A stretch of 64,000 nucleotides of DNA. Origin: Mastigias papua. Its lineage: Eukaryota > Cnidaria > Scyphozoa > Rhizostomeae > Mastigiidae. This document shows, piece after piece, positions 54,801-64,000 of this stretch (the stretch's first letter is position 1; every line of letters starts with the position of its first letter). The notes under the pieces are model-generated. The model was not told the origin of the DNA and made no database searches. It saw only the letters and a program-made list of their open reading frames with translations. The translations under genes and the position numbers were made by a program. The stretch is taken from positions 897,001 through 961,000 of the forward strand of contig OZ025270.1 in NCBI GenBank assembly GCA_964019165.1, written 5' to 3'.

Positions 54801-57800
54801 ATGAAAATGAGCCAATTTTGGCCAAAAAGTAAGGCTATAGCCTTGGTATTTTGCCCAAAAATGACCGAAATTGAAATTGATTGATTTTGATTGTAGATTG
54901 AAAAGTGATGAAAATGAGCCAATTTTGGCCGAAAAGTAAGGCTATAGCCTTGGTAGTTTGCCCAAAAATGACCGAAATTGAAATTGATTGATGTCGATTG
55001 CAGATTGAAAAGTGATGAAAATGAGCCAATTTTGGCCGAAAAGTAAGGCTATAGCCTTGGTATTTTGCACAAAAATGACCGAAATTGAAATTGATTGATT
55101 TCGATTGCAGATTGAAAAGAGATGAAAATGAGCCACTTTTGGCCAAAAAGTAAGGCTACAGCCTTGGTATTTTGCTCAAAAATGACCGAAATTGAAATTT
55201 ATTGATTTCGATTGCAGATTGAAAAGTGATGAAAATGAGCCAATTTTGGCAGAAAAGTAAGGCTATAGCCTTGGTATTTTGCCCAAAACTGACCGAAATT
55301 GAACTCGATTTATTTCGATTGCAGATTGAAAAGTGATGAAAATGAGCCAAGTTTGGCCGAAAAGTAAGGCTATAGCCTTGGTATTTTGCCCAAAACTGAC
55401 CGAAATTGAAATTGATTGATGTCGATTGCAGATTGAAAAGTGATGAAAATGAGCCAATTTTGGCCGAAAAGTAAGGCTATAACCTTGGTATGTTGCGCAA
55501 AAATGACCGAAATTGAAATTGATTGATTTTGATTGCAGATTGAAAAGTGATGAAACTGAGCCAAGTTTGGCCGAAAAGTAAGGCTATAGCCTTGGTATTT
55601 TGCCCAAAAATGATCGAAATTGAAATTGATTGACGTCGGTTGCAGATTGAAAAGTGATACAAATGAGCCAAGTTTGGCCAAAAAGTAAGGCTATAGCCTT
55701 GGTATTTTGCCCAAACATGACTGAAATTGAAATTGATTGATTTCGATTGCAGATTGAAAAGTGATGAAAATAAGCCACTTTTGGCCGAAAAGTAAGGCTA
55801 TAGCCTTGGTATTTTGCCCAAAAATGATCGACATTGAAATTGATTGATGTCGATTGCAGATTGAAAAGTGATGAAAATGAGCCAATTTTGGCCGAAAAGT
55901 AAGGCTATAGCCTTGGTATTTTGCCCAAAAATGATCGAAATTGAAATTGATTGATTTTGATTGCGGATTGAAAAGTGATGAAAATGAGCCATGTTTGGCC
56001 AAAAAGTAAGGCTATAGCCTTGGTATTTTGCCCAAACATGACCGAAATTGAAATTGATTGATTTTGATTGCAGATTGAAAAGTGATGAAAATGAGCCAAG
56101 TTTGGCCAAAAAGTAAGGCTATAGCCTTGGTATTTTGCCCAAAAATGACCGAAATTGAAATTGATTGATTTCGATTGCAGATTGAAAAGTGATGAAAATG
56201 AGCCAATTTTGGCCGAAAAGTAAGGCTATAGCCTTGGTATTTTGCCCAAAAATGACCGAAATTGAAATTGATTGATTTCGATTGCAGATTGAAAAGTGAT
56301 GAAAATGAGCCAAGTTTGGCCAAAAAGTAAGGCTATAGCCTTGTTATTTTGCCCAAAAATGACCGAAATTGAAATTGATTGATTTTGATTGCAGATTGAA
56401 AAGTGATGAAAATGAGCCAATTTTGGCCGAAAAGTAAGGCTATGGCCTTGGTATTTTGCACAAAACTGACCGAAATTGACATTGATTGATTTTGATTGCA
56501 GAGTGAAAAGTGATGAAAATGAGCCAAGTTTGGCCAAACAGTAAGGCTATAGCCATGGTATTTTGCCCAAAAATGACCGAAATTGAAATTGATTGATTTC
56601 GATTGCAGATTGAAAAGTGATGAAAATGAGCCAATGTTGTCCGAAAAGTAAGGCTATAGCCTTGGTATTTTGCCCAAAAATGACCGAAATTGAAATTGAT
56701 TGATTTCGATTGCAGATTGAAAAGTGATGAAAATGAGCCAAGTTTGGCCAAAAAGTAAGGCTATAGCCTTGTTATTTTGCCCAAAAATGACCGAAATTGA
56801 AATTGATTGATTTTGATTGCAGATTGAAAAGTGATGAAAATGAGCCAAGTTTGGCCGAAAAGTAAGGCTATGGCCTTGGTATTTTGCACAAAACTGACCG
56901 AAATTGACATTGATTGATTTTGATTGCAGAGTGAAAAGTGATGAAAATGAGCCAAGTTTGGCCAAACAGTAAGGCTATAGCCATGGTATTTTGCCCAAAA
57001 ATGACCGAAATTGAAATTGATTGATTTCGATTGCAGATTGAAAAGTGATGAAAATGAGCCAATGTTGTCCGAAAAGTAAGGCTATAGCCTTGGTATTTTG
57101 CCCAAAAATGACCGACATTGAAATTCATTGATTTCGATTGCAGATTGAAAAGTGATGAAAAATCAGCCAATTTTGGCCGAAAAGTAAGGCTATAGCCTTG
57201 GTATTTTGCCCTAAACTGACCGAAATTGAAATTGATTGATTTTGATTGCAGATTGAAAAGTGATGAAAATGAGCCAAGTTTGGCCAAAAAGTAAGGCTAT
57301 AGCCTTGGTATTTTGCCCAAAAATGACCGAAATTGAAATTGATTGACGTCGGTTGCAGATTGAAAAGTGATAAAAATGAGCCAATTTTGGCCGAAAAGTA
57401 AGGCTATAGCCTTGGTATTTTGCCCAAAAATGATCGAAATTGAAATTGATTGATGTCGATTGCAGATTGAAAAGTGATGAAAATGAGCCAATTTTGGCCG
57501 AAAAGTAAGGCTATAGCGTTGGTATTTTGCCCAACACTGACCGACACTGAAATTGATTTATTTCGATTGCAGATTGAAAAGTGATGAAAATGAGTCAATT
57601 TTGGCCAAACAGTAAGGCTATAGCCTTGGTATTTTGCCCAAAAATGACCGAAATTGAAATTGATTGATTTCGATTGCAGATTGAAAAGTGATGAAAATGA
57701 GCCAAATTTGGCCGAAAAGTAAGGCTATAGCCTTGGTATTTTGCCCAACAATGACCGAAATTGAAATTGATTTATTTCGATTGCAGATTGAAAAGTGATG

Positions 57801-60800
57801 AAAATGAGCCAATTTTGGCCGAAAAGTAAGGCTATAGCCTTGGTATTTTGCCCAAAAATGACCGACATTGAAATTGATTGATTTCGATTGCAGATAGAAA
57901 AGTGATGAAAATGAGTCAATTTTGGCCAAACAGTAAGGCTATAGCCTTGGTATTTTGCCCAAAAATGACCGAAATTGAAATTGATTGATTTCGATTGCAG
58001 ATTGAAAAGTGATGAAAATGAGCCAATTTTGGCCGAAAAGTAAGGCTATAGCCTTGGTATTTTGGCCAAAAATGACCGAAATTGAAATTGATTGATTTCG
58101 ATTGCAGATTGAAAAGTGATGAAAATGAGCCAATTTTGGCCAAAAAGTAAGGCTATAGCCTTGGTATTTTGCCCAAAAATGACCGAAATTGAAATTGATT
58201 GATTTTGATTGCAGATTGAAAAGTGATGAAAATGAGCCAATTTTGGCCGAAAAGTAAGGCTATAGCCTTGGTAGTTTGCCCAAAAATGACCGAAATTGAA
58301 ATTGATTGATGTCGATTGCAGATTGAAAAGTGATGAAAATGAGCCAATTTTGGCCGAAAAGTAAGGCTATAGCCTTGGTATTTTGCACAAAAATGACCGA
58401 AATTGAAATTGATTGATTTCGATTGCAGATTGAAAAGTGATGAAAATGAGCCACTTTTGGCCAAAAAGTAAGGCTACAGCCTTGGTATTTTGCTCAAAAA
58501 TGACCGAAATTGAAATTTATTGATTTCGATTGCAGATTGAAAAGTGATGAAAATGAGCCAATTTTGGCAGAAAAGTAAGGCTATAGCCTTGGTATTTTGC
58601 CCAAAACTGACCGAAATTGAACTCGATTTATTTCGATTGCACATTGAAAAGTGATGAACATGAGCCAAGTTTGGCCGAAAAGTAAGGCTATAGCCTTGGT
58701 ATTTTGCCCAAAACTGACCGAAATTGAAATTGATTGATGTCGATTGCAGATTGAAAAGTGATGAAAATGAGCCAATTTTGGCCGAAAAGTAAGGCTATAA
58801 CCTTGGTATGTTGCGCACAAATGACCGAAATTGAAATTGATTGATTTTGATTGCAGATTGAAAAGTGATGAAACTGAGCCAAGTTTGGCCGAAAAGTAAG
58901 GCTATAGCCTTGGTATTTTGCCCAAAAATGATCGAAATTGAAATTGATTGACGTCGGTTGCAGATTGAAAAGTGATAAAAATGAGCCAAGTTTGGCCAAA
59001 AAGTAAGGCTATAGCCTTGGTATTTTGCCCAAACATGACTGAAATTGAAATTGATTGATTTCGATTGCAGATTGAAAAGTGATGAAAATAAGCCACTTTT
59101 GGCCGAAAAGTAAGGCTATAGCCTTGGTATTTTGCCCAAAAATGATCGACATTGAAATTGATTGATGTCGATTGCAGATTGAAAAGTGATGAAAATGAGC
59201 CAATTTTGGCCGAAAAGTAAGGCTATAGCCTTGGTATTTTGCCCAAAAGTGATCGAAGTTGAATTGATTGATGTCGATTGCAGATTGAAAAGTGATGAAA
59301 ATGAGCCACTGTTGGCCGAAAAGTAAGGCTATAGCCTTGGTATTTTGCCCAAAAATGACCGAAATTGAAATTGATTGATTTTGATTGCGGATTGAAAAGT
59401 GATGAAAATGAGCCACTGTTGGCCGAAAAGTAAGGCTATAGCCTTGGTATTTTGCCCAAACATGACCGAAATTGAAATTGATTGATTTTGATTGCAGATT
59501 GAAAAGTGATGAAAATGAGCCAAGTTTGGCCGAAAAGTAAGGCTATAGCCTTGGGATTTTGCCCAAAAATGACCGAAATTGAAATTGATTGATTTCGATT
59601 GCAGATTGAAAAGTGATGAAAATGAGCCAAGTTTGGCCGAAAAGTAAGGCTATAGCCTTGGTATTTTGCCCAAAAATGACCGAAATTGAAATTGATTGAT
59701 TTCGATTGCAGATTGAAAAGTGATGAAAATGAGCCAAGTTTGGCCAAAAAGTAAGGCTATAGCCTTGGTATTTTGCCCAAAAATGACCGAAATTGAAATT
59801 GATTGATTTTGATTGCAGATTGAAAAGTGATGAAAATGAGCAATTTTGGCCGAAAAGTAAGGCTATGGCCTTGGTATTTTGCACAAAACTGACCGAAATT
59901 GACATTGATTGATTTTGATTGCAGATTGAAAAGTGATGAAAATGAGCCAAGTTTGGCCAAACAGTAAGGCTATAGCCATGGTATTTTGCCCAAAAATGAC
60001 CGAAATTGAAATTGATTGATTTCGATTGCAGATTGAAAGGTGATGAAAATGAGCCAATGTTGTCCGAAAAGTAAGGCTATAGCCTTGGTATTTTGCCCAA
60101 AAATGACCGACATTGAAATTCATTGATTTCGATTGCAGATTGAAAAGTGATGAAAATCAGCCAATTTTGGCCGAAAAGTAAGGCTATAGCCTTGGTATTT
60201 TGCCCAAAACTGACCGAAATTGAAATTGATTGATTTCGATTGCAGATTGAAAAGTGATGAAAATGAGCCAAGTTTGGCCAAAACGTAAGGCTATAGCCTT
60301 GGTATTTTGCCCAAAAATGACCGAAATTGAAATTGATTGACGTCGGTTGCAGATTGAAAAGTGATAAAAATGAGCCAAGTTTGGCCAAAAAGTAAGGCTA
60401 TAGCCTTGGTATTTTGCCCAAAAATGACCGAAATTGAAATTGATTGATTTCGATTGCAGATTGAAAAGTGATGAAAATGAGCCAATTTTGGCCGAAAAGT
60501 AAGGCTATAGCCTTGGTATTTTGCCCAAAAATGACCGAAATTGAAATTGATTGATTTTGATTGCAGATTGAAAAGTGATGAAAATGAGCCAATTTTGGCC
60601 GAAAAGTAAGGCTATGGCCTTGGTATTTTGCCCAAAACTGACCGAAATTGACATTGATTGATTTTGATTGCAGATTGAAAAGTGATGAAAATGAGCCAAG
60701 TTTGGCCAAACAGTAAGGCTATAGCCAAGGTATTTTGCCCAAAAATGACCGAAATTGAAATTGATTGATTTCGATTGCAGATTGAAAAGTGATGAAAATG

Positions 60801-63800
60801 AGCCAATGTTGTCCGAAAAGTAAGGCTATAGCCTTGGTATTTTGCCCAAAAATGACCGACATTGAAATTCATTGATTTCGATTGCAGATTGAAAAGTGAT
60901 GAAAATCAGCCAATTTTGGCCGAAAAGTAAGGCTATAGCCTTGGTATTTTGCCCAAAACTGACCGAAATTGAAATTGATTGATTTTGATTGCAGATTGAA
61001 AAGTGATGAAAATGAGCCAAGTTTGGCCAAAACGTAAGGCTATAGCCTTGGTATTTTGCCCAAAAATGACCGAAATTGAAATTGATTGACGTCGGTTGCA
61101 GATTGAAAAGTGATGAAAATGAGCCAAGTTTGGCCAAAAAGTAAGGCTATAGCCTTGGTATTTTGCCCAAAAATGACCGAAATTGAAATTGATTGACGTC
61201 GGTTGCAGATTGAAAAGTGATAAAAATGAGCCAAGTTTGGCCAAAAAGTAAGGCTATAGCCTTGGTATTTTGCCCAAAAATGACCGAAATTGAAATTGAT
61301 TGATTTCGATTGCAGATTGAAAAGTGATGAAAATGAGCCAATTTTGGCCGAAAAGTAAGGCTATAGCCTTGGTATTTTGCCCAAAAATGACCGAAATTGA
61401 AATTGATTGATTTCGATTGCAGATTGAAAAGTGATGAAAATCAGCCAATTTTGGCCGAAAATTAAGGCTATAGCCTTGGTATTTTGCCCAAAACTGACCG
61501 AAATTGAAATTGATTGATTTTGATTGCAGATTGAAAAGTGATGAAAATGAGCCAAGTTTGGCCAACAAGTAAGGCTATAGCCTTGGTATTTTGCCCAAAA
61601 ATGACCGAAATTGAAATTGATTGATGTCGATTGCAGATTGAAAAGTGATGAAAATCAGCCAATTTTGGCCGAAAAGTAAGGCTATAGCCTTGGTAGTTTG
61701 CCCAAAAATGACCGAAATTGAAATTGATTGATGTCGATTGCAGATTGAAAAGTTATGAAAATGAGCCACTTTTGGCCGAAAAGTAAGGCTATAGCCTTGG
61801 TATTTTGCCCAAAAATGACCGAAATTGAAATTGATTGATTTCGATTGCAGATTGAAAAGTGATGAAAATGAGCCACTTTTGGCCAAAAAGTAAGGCTATA
61901 GCCTTGGTATTTTGCTCAAAAATGACCGAAATTGAAATTGATTGATTTCGATTGCAGATTGAAAAGTGATGAAAATGAGCCAATTTTGGCCGAAAAGTAA
62001 GGCTATAGCCTTGGTATTTTGCCCAAAACTGACCGAAGTTGAAATTGATTGATTTCGATTGCAGATTGAAAAGTGATGAACATGAGCCACTTTTGGCCGA
62101 AAAGTAAGGCTATAGCCTTGGTATTTTGCCCAAAAATGATCGAAATTGAAATTGATTGATGTCGATTGCAGATTGAAAAGTGATGAAAATGAGCCAAGTT
62201 TGGCCGAAAAGTAAGGCTATAGCCTTGGTATTTTGCCCAAAAATGACCGAAATTGAAATTGATTGAGTTTGATTGCTGATTGAAAAGTGATGAAAATGAG
62301 CCAAGTTTGGCCAAAAAGTAAGGCTATATCTATATCTATGTATAGCCTTGGTATTTTGCCCAAAAATGACCGAAATTGAAATTGATTGATTTCGATTGCA
62401 GATTGAAAAGTGATGAAAATGAGCCAATTTTGGCAGAAAAGTAAGGCTATAGCCTTGGTATTTTCCCCAAAAATGATCGAAATTGAAATTGATTGATGTC
62501 GATTGCAGATTGAAAAGTGATGAAAATGAGCCAAGTTTGGCCGAAAAGTAAGGCTATAGCCTTGGTATTTTGCCCAAAAATGACCGAAATTGAAATTGAT
62601 TGATTTCGATTGCAGATTGAAAAGCGATGAAACTGAGCCAATTTTGGCCGTAAAGTAAGGCTATAGCCTTGGTATTTTGCCCAAAAATGACCGAAATTGA
62701 AATTGATTGATTTCGATTGCAGATTGAAAAGTGATGAAAATGAGCCAATTTTGGCCGAAAAGTAAGGCTATAGCCTTGGTATTTTGCCCAAAACTGATCG
62801 AAGTTGAAATTGATTGATTTCGATTGCAGATTGAAAAGTGATGAACATGAGCCACTTTTGGCCGAAAAGTAAGGCTATAGCCTTGGTATTTTGCCCAAAA
62901 CTGACCGAAATTGAAATTGATTGATGTCGATCGCAGATTGAAAAGTGATGAAAATGAGCCAATTTTGGCCAAAATGTAAGGCTATAGCCTTGGTATTTTG
63001 CCCAAAACTGACCGAAATTGAAATTGATTGATTTTGATTGCAGATTGAAAAGTGATGAAAATGAGCCACTGTTGGCCAAAAAGTAAGGCTATAGCCTTGG
63101 TATTTTGCTCAAAATTGATCGAAATTGAAATTGATTGATTTCGATTGCAGATTGAAAAGTGATGAAAATGAGCCAATGTTGGCCAAACAGTAAGGCTATA
63201 GCCTTGGTATTCTGCCCAAAACTGACCGAAGTTGAAATTGATTGATTTTGATTGCAGATTGAAAAGTGATGAAAATGAGCCAATTTTGGCCGAAAAGTAA
63301 GGCTATAGCGTTGGTATTTTGCCAAAAATGATCGAAATTGAAATTGATTGATGTCGATTGCAGATTGAAAAGTGATGAAAATGAGCCAATTTTGGCCGAA
63401 AAGTAAGGCTATAGCCTTGGTATTTTCCCCAAAAATGACCGAAATTGAAATTGATTGATTTCGATTGCAGATTGAAAAGCGATGAAACTGAGCCAATTTT
63501 GGCCGAAAAGTAAGGCTATAGCCTTGGTATTTTGCCCAAAAATGACCGAAATTGAAATTGATTGATTTCGATTGCAGATTGAAAAGTGATGACAATGAGC
63601 CAATTTTGGCCGAAAAGTAAGGCTATAGCCTTGGTATTTTGCCCAAAAATGACCGAAATTGAAATTGATTGATTTCGATTGCAGATTGAAAAGTGATGAA
63701 AATGAGCCAATTTTGGCCGAAAAGTAAGGCTATAGCCTTGGTATTTTGCCCAAAAATGACCAAATTTGAAATTGATTGATTTTGATTGCAGATTGACAAG

Positions 63801-64000
63801 TGATGAAAATGAGCCAAGGTTGGCCAAAAAGTAAGGCTATAGCCTTGGTATGTTGCGCAAAAATGACCGAAATTGAAATTGATTGATTTCGATTGCAGAT
63901 TGAACAGTGATGAAACTGAGCCAATTTTGGCCAAAAAGTAAGGCTATAGCCTTGGTATTTTGCCCAAAACTGACCGAAATTGAAATTGATTGATGTCGAT

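Larger units (their letters stand above)
39325..64000. repeat. 107-bp satellite array, about 229 monomers, open at the right window edge
   Basis: Head-to-tail monomers, all in one orientation, with no foreign insertion seen in 24.7 kb. Read from the central palindrome, the consensus is built of AAGGCTATAGCCTTGGTATT, TTGCCCAAAAATGACCGAAA, TTGAAATTGATTGATTTCGA, TTGCAGATTGAAAAGTGATG, AAAATGAGCCAATTTTGGCC and GAAAAGT, 107 bp in total and about 36% G+C. Recurrent alternatives are GATGTCGATT or TTTATTTCGATT for GATTTCGATT, GATCGAA for GACCGAA, ACTTTT or AAGTTT for AATTTT, and CCAAAAAGT or CCAAACAGT for CCGAAAAGT. The left edge breaks off near 39325. Because 107 is not a multiple of three, each monomer shifts frame. 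Every minus-strand frame of about 64 or 103 codons ends on a repeat stop, so the array is not protein-coding. Confidence 0.99.

Noticed and set aside
39221..63934. More than a hundred overlapping minus-strand reading frames of about 64, 103 or more codons with a shared MAHFHHFSICN-like start
   Set aside because: They are the same 107-bp satellite read in shifting frames. The monomer length is not a multiple of three, each frame hits a repeat-encoded stop, and changes include frame-breaking 1-bp and 16-bp indels with no sign of protein-level constraint.
39325..64000. CRISPR-like array of regular repeats
   Set aside because: The repeats abut head to tail with no unique spacers, at a 107-bp period, in an intron-bearing animal genome. 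This is a satellite.

Overview
This is a 64 kb piece of an animal nuclear genome. The genes are split by many GT-AG introns, spacers are AT-rich, and there are many microsatellites and fold-back elements. Four protein genes can be read. All belong to metazoan or broadly eukaryotic families: a TMCO3-like cation/proton antiporter, a TSC22-domain (TSC22D) leucine-zipper protein, a ketohexokinase, and the minor-spliceosome protein CENATAC (CCDC84). A reverse-transcriptase fragment in a CENATAC intron ends in a Cys-Arg-Leu-Cys tail that I associate with non-LTR elements of cnidarians and other marine invertebrates. A cnidarian-like or other marine invertebrate is therefore my best guess, but the phylum is not settled.

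Layout. 1-8301 holds the last seven recognisable exons (240 codons) of a plus-strand TMCO3-like gene whose 5' part lies outside the window or was not recognised. Its introns carry three (TA)n tracts and two fold-back elements. 8302-12202 has no recognised gene, only two long inverted repeats. 12203-22758 is a three-exon TSC22D gene. It has a long first exon with the two short motifs typical of long TSC22D isoforms, then a 7.4 kb intron, a 55-nt exon and a zipper exon. 22759-28161 is gene-poor and carries DNA-transposon remnants and microsatellites. 28162-29118 (minus) is an uninterrupted ketohexokinase. It is divergent from CENATAC, with only 154 bp between start codons, so the two probably share a promoter. 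CENATAC runs from 29273 to 39120 in 15 exons, one of only 31 nt. All exons join in phase into a 380-residue reading frame. Its introns hold a tRNA-like SINE, a pogo/Tigger-like MITE, a retrotransposon fragment and a possible second MITE.

From about 39325 to the end of the window the DNA is one uninterrupted head-to-tail satellite of about 229 copies of a 107-bp monomer. The array starts about 200 bp after the CENATAC stop codon. It has nested higher-order structure: blocks of 4, 7, 8, 10, 12, 31 and 32 monomers are duplicated with their private variants. It also has a recurring monomer variant with a 16-bp insertion. The many short minus-strand reading frames in the array are by-products of the repeat, not genes.

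The four genes are not an operon and show no common pathway. The functional links I can support are the divergent KHK/CENATAC promoter and the closeness of the CENATAC 3' end to the satellite. Exon boundaries come from reading splice signals, phase and family resemblance by eye. No alignment or transcript data were available.
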